From Ruminococcaceae bacterium YAD3003 (lineage in GTDB: Bacteria; Bacillota; Clostridia; Saccharofermentanales; Saccharofermentanaceae): a DNA stretch of 64,000 bases. Position numbers and translations under genes: made by a program. Below, in pieces: positions 1 through 8,239 of the stretch. Where the stretch lies: assembly GCA_900107185.1 (NCBI GenBank), contig FNPA01000002.1, positions 212,069 to 276,068 on the forward strand, written 5' to 3'. How positions within the stretch are numbered: the first letter of the stretch is position 1; each line of letters opens with the position of its first letter. A model generated the notes under the pieces. It worked only from the letters and a program-made list of their open reading frames with translations, made no database searches and had not been told where the DNA came from.

Positions 1-228
1 AAAGACGGTGAAATACATATCTGTGAAGTAAGGACTAGGTTAAACATTGGACCATATCCGGATTCAACTGAATCTGTAACCAGATCAAAAAGAAATAAGG
101 TTGTGAGGACAGCTGAATTCTTCGTTGCAGAAAACAATCTTTACGATAAGAACCTTGTCTTTGAAGTCGTAAGAGTAACACATGACAAACAAGGAAACAT
201 AAGGAGGATTGATTGTGTACCATTTTAA
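1..228 (+). CDS. UPF0102 (YraN) family protein, C-terminal part
   Basis: Only the last 75 codons lie in the window; the gene begins to the left and ends at a TAA (226-228). The visible part resembles the end of the YraN/UPF0102 family, small proteins with a predicted Holliday-junction-resolvase-like nuclease fold and no proven function. It shows the core strand CEVRTR (family usually VEVKTR), then SVTRSKRNKVVRTAEFF, matching the helix that follows in the family, and a closing strand LVFEVVRV. The reading frame is open throughout and uses codons like its neighbours. The family match is from memory of motifs, not from a search. Confidence 0.7.
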   Translation, partial: KDGEIHICEVRTRLNIGPYPDSTESVTRSKRNKVVRTAEFFVAENNLYDKNLVFEVVRVTHDKQGNIRRIDCVPF

Positions 229-241
229 GAAAGAAAAGATG

Positions 242-270
242 TTGATAGTTGAATATAATTATCTTATAAT
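242..270 (+). promoter_or_regulatory. sigma-70-type promoter of the brnTA pair
   Basis: TTGATA (242-247) and a perfect TATAAT (265-270) are separated by 17 bp. The start codon of the toxin is 24 bp downstream, with GAGGGA (281-286) as ribosome site. Confidence 0.7.
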
Positions 271-293
271 TATAAAATCAGAGGGATATAATT

Positions 294-584
294 ATGACCT
301 TTGAGTGGGATGAGAATAAGAATGCTATCAACATAAGGAAGCATGGCGTAAGTTTTAATGAAGCAGTTTCAGCGTTTTATGACGATTATGCCGTTCTGTT
401 TGATGATCCTGATCATTCTGCGGATGAAGAACGTTTCCTTTTGATTGGGTTTAGCAATTCTTCAAAATTGATAATTGTCAGTCATTGTTATAAAGAAAGA
501 GAAGATGTGATTCGAATTATATCTGCGAGAAAGGCAACGAACAAGGAAACGACATTTTATGTTTTGTGTGGAGGCGAAATATGA
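294..584 (+). CDS. brnT: BrnT family type II toxin
   Basis: A 96-residue protein of the BrnT family (RelE-like fold, ribonuclease toxin of type II toxin-antitoxin systems). It carries the family's opening FEWDENKNAINIRKHGVSF (residues 3-21), the D-P-DHSADEERFLLIG stretch and the closing IRIISARKAT segment with the conserved R and A-R-K. Length is normal for the family. ATG 294 has GAGGGA 7 bp upstream. The next gene starts inside its stop codon (ATGA), so the two are translationally coupled, as is usual for brnT-brnA operons. In characterised cases the antitoxin-toxin complex represses the shared promoter; that is assumed here. Confidence 0.9.
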   Translation: MTFEWDENKNAINIRKHGVSFNEAVSAFYDDYAVLFDDPDHSADEERFLLIGFSNSSKLIIVSHCYKEREDVIRIISARKATNKETTFYVLCGGEI

Positions 585-805
585 GATCCAACTACGATAT
601 CGACAAGCTTAATCCAAGAAAGAATCCATATACAGATAAGTTGAAGCGACAGGTAACTATTAATCTGAAGACAACTACTGTTGAATATTTTAAAAAGCTG
701 GCAGAAGAGACGGGAATACCGTATCAAACACTTATTGATCTTTATCTCGATGACTGTGTTCAAAAAGGACTTAAGCCGGATATCACTTGGAATAAAGTTG
801 TTTGA
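581..805 (+). CDS. brnA: BrnA-like ribbon-helix-helix antitoxin
   Basis: A 74-residue basic protein following the toxin with a 4-bp ATGA overlap. Residues 22-60 (KRQVTINLKTTTVEYFKKLAEETGIPYQTLIDLYLDDC) have the pattern of a ribbon-helix-helix DNA-binding domain: a strand with alternating polar residues, two helices, and a G-x-P-Y-Q-T-L-I turn typical of BrnA/CopG-type antitoxins. The ATG at 581 is chosen because GGAGG (570-574) is 6 bp upstream; an in-frame GTG at 566 has no ribosome site. It should neutralise BrnT and autoregulate the operon. Confidence 0.85.
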   Translation: MRSNYDIDKLNPRKNPYTDKLKRQVTINLKTTTVEYFKKLAEETGIPYQTLIDLYLDDCVQKGLKPDITWNKVV

Positions 806-846
806 TCTGCAAATTCCTAAATCTGATTCTTGATTTCAACTATTAA

Positions 847-871
847 TAACCACGGCTGTTAAGCGTGGTTA
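847..871 (+). other. inverted repeat after brnA
   Basis: TAACCACG and CGTGGTTA form a perfect 8-bp stem around a 9-nt loop, 42 bp after the antitoxin. It lacks a T-run, so it is at best a weak terminator. Confidence 0.4.
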
Positions 872-942
872 TGCAAAGTGCCGAAAAATCTTGGAAATGC
901 ATTTTTGATAAAAAGAAATGCCATTTTAGCAAGTTTTATTTA

Positions 943-970
943 TTGCTTTAATTAGTTAATAGACTATAAT
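943..970 (+). promoter_or_regulatory. putative promoter of the aminotransferase-purB operon
   Basis: TTGCTT (943-948), a 16-bp spacer and a perfect TATAAT (965-970). The start codon is about 85 bp downstream. A 15-bp palindrome (983-997, GAGGGGA-C-TCCCCTC) falls at about +6 to +20 of the predicted transcript, where an operator or RNA hairpin would act. Confidence 0.55.
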
Positions 971-982
971 TGTTGAGGTTTT

Positions 983-997
983 GAGGGGACTCCCCTC
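983..997. promoter_or_regulatory. palindrome in the leader of the aminotransferase gene
   Basis: GAGGGGA-C-TCCCCTC is a perfect palindrome just downstream of the predicted promoter. Its position suggests an operator, but no regulator is identified. Confidence 0.35.
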
Positions 998-1054
998 GGT
1001 GGAAAATGCAAGTTTCAGATTTCAAAATTTCATTTTAAGGAAGGTTTGCCGATC

Positions 1055-2344
1055 ATGAAGGGTTACCGTGAGTTGACAAAAGAAGAGCTCATCAAAGAAA
1101 GAGCAGAACTGAATGAACGTTATGAGAAGTGCAAGGCGCTTAATCTTACACTCGACATGACCCGCGGAAAGCCTTCACCGGTTCAGCTTGATCTGTCTAA
1201 CGATATCTATGACACACTCAAGGACGGATTCAAGACAGCTAAGAACGAAGATACAAGAAACTATGGTATCGCTCCCGGTATCGAAGAGATCAGAGCTATC
1301 TTTGCTGATATCCTTGGAACTGATAAAGATAACCTGTTTATGGGTAATTCTTCTTCATTGAACCAGATGTATGACGCCATGATGCGTTCAATGGTATTCG
1401 GTGAAGTTGATTCTCCTAAGCCCTGGGCACAGGTAGAGGGTAGAAAGTGGCTTTGCCCTGCACCCGGATATGACAGACACTTCAGAGTTACAGAGACACT
1501 GGGATTTGAGCTTATCGCTGTTCCCATGAATGAAGACGGTCCTGATATGAACGTTGTTGAAGAACTCGTTAAGGATGAAAAGGTAAAGGGTATCTGGTGT
1601 GTTCCTTGCTACAGCAATCCTGACGGAATTGTTTATTCCGAAGAAGTTTGCGAGAGACTCGCTAAGATGGAGACAGCTGCTTCTGATTTCAGAATCTACT
1701 GGGATAACGCTTATGTTGTTCACCATCTCTACGAAGACAGAAATACATGGGGTAAGCTCCCTGATATGCTCTCACTCTGCGAGAGTTACGGACATGCAAA
1801 CAGAGTATATGAGTTTGCATCTTCATCCAAGATTACTTTTGCGGGCGGCGGTATTTCCTGCTTTGCTACAAATAAGGACAACCTGACATGGGCAAAGAAG
1901 TTCCTCAATACTCAGGCTATCTGCACAAATAAGGTAAACCAGCTCGCACATTCAAGATTCCTTCCTGATAAGGAAGCTGTTTATGCTCACATGATGAAGC
2001 ACGCTGCAATCCTTCGTCCGAAGTTCGAAGCATGCTTCAATGTTCTTGATGAAGAGCTCGGATTCGATAAGACCCTTTGGAAGTGGACAACACCTAACGG
2101 CGGATACTTCGTTTCTTTCTATGCTTTCCCCGGAACAGCTACAAAGATCGTATCTATGTGTAAGGAAGCAGGTGTTGCGCTTACACCTGCAGGCGCAAGT
2201 TATCCTTATGGTAAGGATCCTGCTGATTCAAACATCAGACTCGCTCCTTCATTCCCGGTAGTTGAAGATATTGAGAAGGCCGTCAGAATCCTTGCGATCT
2301 GTGCTAAAATCACAGCAGTGGATAAATTGTTGGAGGATCTTTAA
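1055..2344 (+). CDS. aspartate-type aminotransferase (fold type I, PLP)
   Basis: A 429-residue PLP enzyme of the class I/II aminotransferase superfamily, closest in pattern to the bacterial subgroup Ic aspartate aminotransferases. Visible landmarks are LTLDMTRGKPSPVQLDLS near the N-terminus, TRNYGIAPGIEEIRAIFADILG, GNSSSLNQMYDAM (cofactor phosphate region), CVPCYSNPDG, YWDNAYVVHH (the Asp that contacts the pyridine N) and SSSKITFAGGG, whose Lys should form the Schiff base. It probably transfers the amino group of aspartate to 2-oxoglutarate; substrate is inferred. ATG 1055 is preferred over TTG 1046 because AAGGAAGG (1037-1044) is correctly spaced only for the ATG. purB follows directly. Confidence 0.88.
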   Translation: MKGYRELTKEELIKERAELNERYEKCKALNLTLDMTRGKPSPVQLDLSNDIYDTLKDGFKTAKNEDTRNYGIAPGIEEIRAIFADILGTDKDNLFMGNSSSLNQMYDAMMRSMVFGEVDSPKPWAQVEGRKWLCPAPGYDRHFRVTETLGFELIAVPMNEDGPDMNVVEELVKDEKVKGIWCVPCYSNPDGIVYSEEVCERLAKMETAASDFRIYWDNAYVVHHLYEDRNTWGKLPDMLSLCESYGHANRVYEFASSSKITFAGGGISCFATNKDNLTWAKKFLNTQAICTNKVNQLAHSRFLPDKEAVYAHMMKHAAILRPKFEACFNVLDEELGFDKTLWKWTTPNGGYFVSFYAFPGTATKIVSMCKEAGVALTPAGASYPYGKDPADSNIRLAPSFPVVEDIEKAVRILAICAKITAVDKLLEDL

Positions 2345-2345
2345 A

Positions 2346-3785
2346 ATGAAAGACAGTTACGAGAGCCCGTTAAACTCCCGCTACGCAAGTAAGGAGATGC
2401 AGTACATTTTCTCGCCTGATAAGAAGTTCCGTACATGGAGACTTCTTTGGATCGCTCTTGCAGAGGCTGAGAAGGAATTAGGTCTTAACATCACTGATGA
2501 TCAGATCGCAGATCTCAAAGCTCATAAGGATGATATCGATTATGAGGATGCGGCAGCAGAGGAGAAGATCCGCCGTCACGATGTAATGGCTCATGTCCAT
2601 TCATACGGTAAACAGGTTAAGGGTTCCGGCGCTGATGCCATCATCCACCTCGGTGCCACTTCATGCTATGTTGGTGATAATACAGACATCATCATCATGA
2701 GAGAAGCATTAGAGCTCATTAAGAAGAGACTCGTTGTTGTTATCGCTAAGCTCGCTGATTTTGCTGATGAATACAAGGCTATGCCTACTTTGGGTTTCAC
2801 GCATTTCCAGCCTGCACAGCTCGTTACAGTAGGTAAGAGAGCAACTCTCTGGCTCCAGGATCTCGTATTCGACCTTGAGACAGTTGAGAATGCAATCGCT
2901 TCGTTAAAACTCCTCGGATGCAAGGGTACAACAGGTACTCAGGCTTCTTTCTATGATCTCTTCGATGGAGACCACGCTAAGTGTGTTGAACTCGATAAGA
3001 AGATCTGCGAGAAGATGGGATTCGAACAGTCCTACTATGTATCAGGTCAGACATATTCCAGAAAGGTCGATTATACAGTTCTCTCTGCTCTTGCAGCTAT
3101 CGCTCAGAGTGCTCACAAGTTCTCTAACGATATCAGACTTCTCCAGCACTTAAAGGAGATCGAAGAGCCTTTTGAGAAGAACCAGATCGGATCTTCTGCT
3201 ATGGCATATAAGAGAAACCCGATGAGATCAGAGAGAATCGCATCTCTCTCAAGATATGTAATTGCAGACGTTCTTAATCCTGCAATGACATCTTCTGAGC
3301 AGTGGTTTGAGAGAACATTGGATGACTCTGCAAATAAGAGAATCTCTGTACCTGAGGCATTCCTTGCAGTTGATGCAATTCTCGGTATTTATACAAACGT
3401 TGTTTCCGGTCTTGTTGTATATCCTAAGATGATCGAGAAGCATATCCTTGATGAGCTTCCGTTCATGATGACGGAAAATATCATGATGGAAGCAACAAAG
3501 AAGGGCGGAAACCGTCAGGAACTCCACGAAGAGATCCGTCAGCTCTCTATGCAGGCCGGTTCAGTTGTTAAGAATGAAGGTAAGCCCAATGATCTCCTCG
3601 AGAGAATTGCTGCTGATCCTAAGTTCGGCATGACAATGGATGAACTAATTAAACTAAGAGATCCTAAGCTCTATATCGGCAGATGTCCTGAGCAGGTCGA
3701 TACATTCCTCTCAGAGTGTGTAAGACCTCTGATCGAAGCTCATAAGGATGATCTTGCGGTAAGCGAAGTAGAACTCAAAGTATGA
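2346..3785 (+). CDS. purB: adenylosuccinate lyase
   Basis: A 479-residue fumarase/aspartase superfamily enzyme that splits SAICAR and adenylosuccinate in purine synthesis, releasing fumarate. The superfamily signature GSSAMAYKRNPM is at residues 282-293 (mobile catalytic-serine loop); RRHDVMAHVH (about 77-85) and THFQPAQ (152-158) carry the conserved histidines. Length fits the long purB type. The reading frame stays open further upstream inside the aminotransferase gene, but the real start is ATG 2346, with TTGGAGG just before it and the previous stop 1 bp away. This suggests co-transcription with the aminotransferase, linking aspartate supply to purine synthesis. Confidence 0.97.
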   Translation: MKDSYESPLNSRYASKEMQYIFSPDKKFRTWRLLWIALAEAEKELGLNITDDQIADLKAHKDDIDYEDAAAEEKIRRHDVMAHVHSYGKQVKGSGADAIIHLGATSCYVGDNTDIIIMREALELIKKRLVVVIAKLADFADEYKAMPTLGFTHFQPAQLVTVGKRATLWLQDLVFDLETVENAIASLKLLGCKGTTGTQASFYDLFDGDHAKCVELDKKICEKMGFEQSYYVSGQTYSRKVDYTVLSALAAIAQSAHKFSNDIRLLQHLKEIEEPFEKNQIGSSAMAYKRNPMRSERIASLSRYVIADVLNPAMTSSEQWFERTLDDSANKRISVPEAFLAVDAILGIYTNVVSGLVVYPKMIEKHILDELPFMMTENIMMEATKKGGNRQELHEEIRQLSMQAGSVVKNEGKPNDLLERIAADPKFGMTMDELIKLRDPKLYIGRCPEQVDTFLSECVRPLIEAHKDDLAVSEVELKV

Positions 3786-3813
3786 TTTGAGATTCAATAA
3801 ATCAAGAAAATTT

Positions 3814-3857
3814 AGCGGGATATCCTAAACGGAGAGTTTGGCATATCCCGCTTTTTA
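3814..3857 (+). terminator. rho-independent terminator after purB
   Basis: AGCGGGATAT (3814-3823) pairs perfectly with ATATCCCGCT (3843-3852), with extra CC-AAAC/GTTTGG pairing inside, followed by a T-run. Confidence 0.92.
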
Positions 3858-3866
3858 TATTAAAAT
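3838..3866 (+). promoter_or_regulatory. putative promoter of the cysS operon, nested in the purB terminator
   Basis: TTGGCA (3838-3843), 17 bp, TAAAAT (3861-3866). The -35 box lies in the 3' half of the terminator hairpin. Transcription would begin near 3873, giving a leader of about 175 nt before the small ORF. Confidence 0.5.
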
Positions 3867-3872
3867 ATAAGC

Positions 3873-4048
3873 AACTCGAGCATGGTGGCCTCTAAATTGG
3901 ACCTACATGACGTAATAAGGAGCTTGGGCCTGTCTTTTTGATGTAAAGCCTTGTAAGTTGGACTATTGAGATCTGACACCTGAGCACCGCCCTGGATTTC
4001 CGGGTGTCAATCAGAGTCCACTTTGTTTCGGGGGTTTAAGGAGAGAAT
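3873..4048 (+). promoter_or_regulatory. structured leader upstream of the small ORF and cysS
   Basis: Non-coding stretch between the predicted start site and the small ORF's ATG. Its 3' half folds: AAGTTGGACT (3955-3964) pairs with AGTCCACTT (4015-4023) apart from one bulged T, and inside it TGACACC (3974-3980) pairs with GGTGTCA (4003-4009). A TTGGAC motif occurs twice (near 3897 and 3958). I see no T-box consensus and recognise no known riboswitch; the class, if any, is unknown to me. Confidence 0.45.
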
Positions 4049-4165
4049 ATGGGTAATATCGTTGATGCAAGCAGTTTAGCATCTTTTGGCCCGGTCGCCA
4101 GCATGGCGGCTGGTTCTATTTTTGTGTTCCACGCATTCATTAACTTAAGATCCTGTCGATGTTGA
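4049..4165 (+). CDS. 38-residue leader peptide or small membrane protein ahead of cysS
   Basis: Short ORF with a strong ribosome site, AAGGAG (4038-4043), 5 bp before ATG 4049, and a TGA at 4163-4165. Residues 8-31 are alanine/valine/phenylalanine-rich and could span a membrane; the tail ends R-S-C-R-C-stop, so two of the last three codons are cysteine codons. It sits 51 bp before the cysteinyl-tRNA synthetase start. The arrangement resembles an amino-acid-sensing leader peptide, in which ribosome pausing at Cys codons would report charged tRNA-Cys. That role is inference; a small membrane protein is the alternative. Confidence 0.5.
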   Translation: MGNIVDASSLASFGPVASMAAGSIFVFHAFINLRSCRC

Positions 4166-4216
4166 ATCTTGAAGCTGTACGAATGAAAAAGATTTAACAT
4201 TAAGGAGAATAGAATA

Positions 4217-5626
4217 ATGAAACTTTACAATACACTCACAAGAACAAAAGAAGAATTTAAGACCATAGAACCCGGCAAGGTTAAGATGTATGCTTGCGGT
4301 CCTACGGTTTATAACTATTTCCACCTCGGTAATGCCAGACCGTTCGTTACTTTTGATACTCTTGCCAGATATCTTGAATATTCAGGTTATGACGTAACGT
4401 TCGTACAGAACTTTACTGATATCGATGACAAGATGATCAAGCGTGCAAACGAAGAAGGCATCACTGTTGAAGAACTCGCTGACAGATTCATCAAGGAATA
4501 CTATGTTGATGCAGACGGTCTTAACATCAAGAGACAGTCATTCCAGCCAAGAGCAACACATTCAATGAAGGCCATCATCGGTCTCATTAAGGCTATGGAA
4601 GAGAAGGGCTTCACATACATCATCGAAGGTGACGGTGTTTACTATGATGTATCCAAGAAGGCTGATTACGGTAAGCTCTCACATTACAATCTCGATGAAC
4701 TCGCAGCAGGCGGCGGTGAGCGTAAGGCATCTTACGAAGGTAAGAAGAATCCCGGTGACTTTGCCTTATGGAAGTTTAAGAAAGAGGGAGAACCTTCATG
4801 GGGTTCACCTTGGGGCGAAGGAAGACCGGGTTGGCATATTGAGTGCTCTGCCATGATCAAGCAGTATCTTGGGGATACTATCGATATTCACGGCGGCGGA
4901 CAGGATCTTATCTTCCCGCACCATGAGAATGAGATCGCCCAGAGTGAAGCTGCAAACGGATGCACATTCTGCAACTATTGGGTGCACAATGCTTTCGTTA
5001 ATATCGATGGCGAAAAGATGAGTAAGTCATTGGGGAACTTCTTTACTATCAGAGATATCGTTAAGAAGTATCCTTATAACGTAGTCAGATTCTTTATCCT
5101 GTTGGGCCACTACAGAAGCCCCATCAATTTCTCTGATGAACTCCTGGCAGCTGCCCAGACGAGCCTCGGAAGAATCTCCAACTGCGTAAGAAATGCAGAC
5201 TTCGTGCTTAATAGCGGCAACCTTACAGGTGATGCTGAAGCAGATAAGGTTCTTAACGATGCTATAGCAACAGCTACTGACAGCTTCAAGGCTCACATGG
5301 ACGATGACCTCAACAGCGCAGATGCTATTACTGATATCTTCAATCTTGTACGTCAGACAAATGCGAGTGCCCAGGAAGGTAAGATCTCAAAGGAATCACT
5401 TCAGGCTGCAAGAGACAAGATCGTTGAGCTCACAGGTGTTCTGGGTATTCTTTTGGATCTCGAAGATGAGATCCCTGAAGAAATCACAGAACTTGCTAAC
5501 AAGAGAGCAGAAGCTAAGAAGGCTAAAGATTACGCTGAAGCTGACAGGATCAGAGATGAGATCCAGTCTAAGGGTTATACCGTTAAGGATGTACCCGGCG
5601 GATTTAAGATCGAGAAGGCAAACTGA
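4217..5626 (+). CDS. cysS: cysteinyl-tRNA synthetase
   Basis: A 469-residue class I aminoacyl-tRNA synthetase that charges tRNA-Cys in the cytoplasm. The HIGH-type motif HLGN is at residues 36-39 and KMSKS at 267-271. The zinc ligands typical of CysRS are visible: C28, C210 in WHIECSAM, and the histidine/glutamate of FPHHENEIAQSE (about 234-243). The C-terminal helical tRNA-binding part is complete. TAAGGAG precedes ATG 4217. The stop TGA shares its last base with the ATG of the next gene, so translation is coupled to mrnC. The upstream small ORF and structured leader may control it. Confidence 0.98.
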   Translation: MKLYNTLTRTKEEFKTIEPGKVKMYACGPTVYNYFHLGNARPFVTFDTLARYLEYSGYDVTFVQNFTDIDDKMIKRANEEGITVEELADRFIKEYYVDADGLNIKRQSFQPRATHSMKAIIGLIKAMEEKGFTYIIEGDGVYYDVSKKADYGKLSHYNLDELAAGGGERKASYEGKKNPGDFALWKFKKEGEPSWGSPWGEGRPGWHIECSAMIKQYLGDTIDIHGGGQDLIFPHHENEIAQSEAANGCTFCNYWVHNAFVNIDGEKMSKSLGNFFTIRDIVKKYPYNVVRFFILLGHYRSPINFSDELLAAAQTSLGRISNCVRNADFVLNSGNLTGDAEADKVLNDAIATATDSFKAHMDDDLNSADAITDIFNLVRQTNASAQEGKISKESLQAARDKIVELTGVLGILLDLEDEIPEEITELANKRAEAKKAKDYAEADRIRDEIQSKGYTVKDVPGGFKIEKAN

Positions 5627-6048
5627 TGATCAAACCTTTTATTGCTCAGGATCTTCGTGAAGTATCGCCACTTGTTCTGGCCTATATCGGAGACTCGGTT
5701 TACGAGGTATATGCCAGATGTAAGTCTGCTTCATTAGGAGCCGGAAGCAATAACAAGATGCATAACAATACGGTGCATTATGTGTCAGCAGAGGCGCAGG
5801 CGAACAGCATAAGGATTCTTGCTGATGAATTAACAGAGATCGAATCTGATTATTTCAGAAGAGGTAAGAATTCTAATCCTCATGCTGTTTCAAAGAATGC
5901 AAACCATGCTGACTACATGTATGCAACTGGATTTGAGGCACTCATCGGATATCTCTTCCTTAATAACGAAGAGTCAAGAATGGAATATCTGATTTATAAG
6001 AGCTTTGATATTTGCGACGGAGTTATTCCGAAGCATGATGAGGAATAA
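5626..6048 (+). CDS. mrnC: Mini-ribonuclease 3
   Basis: A 140-residue RNase III catalytic domain without a dsRNA-binding domain, the Mini-III enzyme that matures the ends of 23S rRNA in Bacillota. The catalytic helix reads VLAYIGDSVYEVYAR with the key Asp at residue 23, and the second acidic cluster is in YATGFEALIGYLFLNNEE. Its place between cysS and an rRNA methyltransferase is the classic Bacillota order and supports the assignment. It overlaps cysS by one base. Confidence 0.95.
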   Translation: MIKPFIAQDLREVSPLVLAYIGDSVYEVYARCKSASLGAGSNNKMHNNTVHYVSAEAQANSIRILADELTEIESDYFRRGKNSNPHAVSKNANHADYMYATGFEALIGYLFLNNEESRMEYLIYKSFDICDGVIPKHDEE

Positions 6049-6053
6049 CAAAA

Positions 6054-6929
6054 GTGGATAAAGGCAAAAAACGTTTTAACAACGATAAGAAACCGTACAG
6101 ACCTGCAAAAGACAGATCTTTTGATAAGCGTGACCGCGAGCAGAAGGATGTTGCTCCCGAAGATATGGGCGGATCCTCAGATAAGATCGAAGGCAGAAAT
6201 GCCGTAACAGAAGCTCTCGCAGCAGGCAGAGATTTTAATAAGATCTGGCTCTTAAAACCTGAAGGCGATAAGACACTGGATCACGGTCTTATCCGTATCC
6301 TCGATGAAGCTAATAAGCGCGGCATAGTTGTTACCAGAGCTCCTAGACAAGTCCTTGACAAGATGAGTCATACTCATAACCATCAGGGTGTAATTGCCTC
6401 AGTTGCGCCTCATGCATATGCTGATCTTGATGAGATAATTGCTAAGTGCAGGGAAGAGGGAAGACCCGCGTTACTCGTAGCATTGGATGAGATAAAGGAT
6501 GCCTATAATCTGGGTTCAATTCTCAGAATATCTGATTGTTGCGGCGTTGATGGAATTATCATTCCTGAGAGAAGGTCTGTTACACTTGATTCTATGGTTG
6601 CCAAGGCTTCTGCCGGTGCTATTGAGTACGTTCCTGTTGCAAGAGTTACAAATCTTGCTCAGACACTCACAAGACTTAAGGAGAAAGAAAACTTCTGGGT
6701 CTGTGGAACGGATATGAATGCTGATTACGAATACCACGATGCCGATTATTCGGGAAATCTGGTTGTAGTAATCGGAAGTGAAGGTGACGGAATGAGAGAC
6801 GGAGTCAGAAAGTGTTGTGACTTCACGGTATCTATTCCGATGTCAGGTCACGTTAACAGCTTAAATGCTGCAGTTGCTGCCGGTGTTGTTCTTTTTGAAG
6901 CACAGGCTAAGAGAAGAAGAGAGGAATAA
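6054..6929 (+). CDS. rlmB: 23S rRNA 2'-O-methyltransferase, SpoU/TrmH family
   Basis: A 291-residue SPOUT methyltransferase. Residues 1-45 form a lysine/arginine/aspartate-rich, probably disordered, extension. The SpoU substrate-binding domain follows (IEGRNAVTEALAAG), then the catalytic knot with motif 1 DEIKDAYNLGSILRISDCCG, motif 2 VVVIGSEGDGM and motif 3 VSIPMSGHVNSLNAAVAAGV, which bind S-adenosylmethionine in a trefoil knot. It probably methylates the 2'-OH of a 23S rRNA guanosine (G2251 in E. coli numbering). The start is GTG 6054, with GAGGAA overlapping the end of mrnC. Fourth member of the cysS transcription unit if the leader ORF is counted. Confidence 0.93.
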   Translation: MDKGKKRFNNDKKPYRPAKDRSFDKRDREQKDVAPEDMGGSSDKIEGRNAVTEALAAGRDFNKIWLLKPEGDKTLDHGLIRILDEANKRGIVVTRAPRQVLDKMSHTHNHQGVIASVAPHAYADLDEIIAKCREEGRPALLVALDEIKDAYNLGSILRISDCCGVDGIIIPERRSVTLDSMVAKASAGAIEYVPVARVTNLAQTLTRLKEKENFWVCGTDMNADYEYHDADYSGNLVVVIGSEGDGMRDGVRKCCDFTVSIPMSGHVNSLNAAVAAGVVLFEAQAKRRREE

Positions 6930-6931
6930 AG

Positions 6932-8239
6932 TTGAAGAAGCTTAATAACAGCAGAGTCCTGAACTTAAAGGGTTTTATGGCAAAAGCCCTTGCTGTTATT
7001 ATGTGCGTTTCAATTCTTACTGCTCTTGTTGCCACATCAACTGGTTGTAACTTCATCAATAACATTACCGATGGCCTTAATGTAAATAACAATCTCTCTG
7101 AGGCTGAACTCGCAAGACTTGTTGTTAACGCTATCATCAGCGATAAGAATGTCGGTGACAGCTATGAGAAGATCCCGAAGTCACAGCTGGACGGACTGTC
7201 TTACTCGATGTTCTCTGAGTATTGTTCTATCTTAAGAAAGCATTCACAGCTCCATGGCAATGTTGACTCGTTCAGGATTCTTAATGACGTTGAGAAGTAC
7301 AAGTATTTAGATTCGATCCTGTCTGACTCTGAAACGGATATTCAATCCCTTGATTCTTATGGTGAGTTGGATGTCGTTGAGATCTGTTATGCAGAAGACA
7401 AGGCACCTGGTGTAGCACCTGTCAGATTTGTTATCTCAAATAAGAATGGTAAATATGTAATGCCCAGTGCTTACATTACCGATTCGATGCTCGCTTATTC
7501 TTACATTACTCACTATTTTGACTTGATCGATGAAGGAAATACGGATGGCCTCGAAGCAATTATCAAGACTACTTATTCATCTGACATCTACATGAAATCA
7601 GTAATCGATGCAAAGGCTGAATATATCGTTGACTATTACAGGCTGAAGGTTAAGTCCAATTCAGAAGATTACGAGCTAAAACTCTTTTCTCCTACGCATA
7701 TTGTTTATAAGATTCCGGAGGTCTTTGATGAGAACGGTTCTGCTATCGGTTCAAAAACAGTAGAACTCTTTAAGCAAAAAGATGGTTCATTCAGATTGGA
7801 AGACAGAGTTCCTGTTATTCTTCCGGAGATCAGAATATTCATGAATGGTGAGAGTAAGTTAAGACTTGGTTCTACTTACACCCCCGGTGAGCTTTATGAC
7901 CTGATTGGTAAGCCTATTGTTGCTGCGTATACGAAGGATTCTGTATTGCTGACTTATAACGGAATGACACTCACTATTGAAGCTGATGTCGCAAATGGAA
8001 ATCAGTGGACTTCAGGCAGGCTTTGTGCTGTTTCACTTCGAAAGGATGATGTATTCACTCTGAATGATAATCTGTATGTCGGAATGAATATATCTGAACT
8101 CCTGTTGATATATCCGATGTTCGATGAGTGTGAATATACAGGCTCATTTACTAACGGTGACGGAGAGTTTATTTTAGACTTCGAATTTGATGACTACGGT
8201 AATGCTGTCCGCATCAGACTGGGTGAAGTAAAGGGTTAA
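6932..8239 (+). CDS. predicted lipoprotein of unknown function
   Basis: A 435-residue protein starting at TTG 6932, with GAGGAA (6921-6926) as ribosome site overlapping the end of rlmB. Residues 1-39 form a lipoprotein signal: basic KKLNNSRVLNLK, a hydrophobic stretch AVIMCVSILTALVA, then TSTGC with the likely lipidated Cys at 39. The mature part is acidic and of mixed alpha/beta pattern; I recognise no catalytic motif. The last 130 residues (LGSTYTPGELYDLIGKPI onward) read like a small beta-rich domain of the kind seen in other clostridial lipoproteins. It ends exactly where the oppositely oriented phosphatase gene ends, with no terminator between. Confidence 0.75.
   Translation: MKKLNNSRVLNLKGFMAKALAVIMCVSILTALVATSTGCNFINNITDGLNVNNNLSEAELARLVVNAIISDKNVGDSYEKIPKSQLDGLSYSMFSEYCSILRKHSQLHGNVDSFRILNDVEKYKYLDSILSDSETDIQSLDSYGELDVVEICYAEDKAPGVAPVRFVISNKNGKYVMPSAYITDSMLAYSYITHYFDLIDEGNTDGLEAIIKTTYSSDIYMKSVIDAKAEYIVDYYRLKVKSNSEDYELKLFSPTHIVYKIPEVFDENGSAIGSKTVELFKQKDGSFRLEDRVPVILPEIRIFMNGESKLRLGSTYTPGELYDLIGKPIVAAYTKDSVLLTYNGMTLTIEADVANGNQWTSGRLCAVSLRKDDVFTLNDNLYVGMNISELLLIYPMFDECEYTGSFTNGDGEFILDFEFDDYGNAVRIRLGEVKG

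Noticed and set aside
35..223. Minus-strand ORF at the left edge
   Set aside because: It is antisense to the YraN-like frame, which is open, motif-bearing and ends in a normal stop.
3873..4216. T-box riboswitch before cysS
   Set aside because: The conserved T-box sequence with GGTGG-x-ACCGCG and a following terminator are absent; the only terminator upstream belongs to purB.
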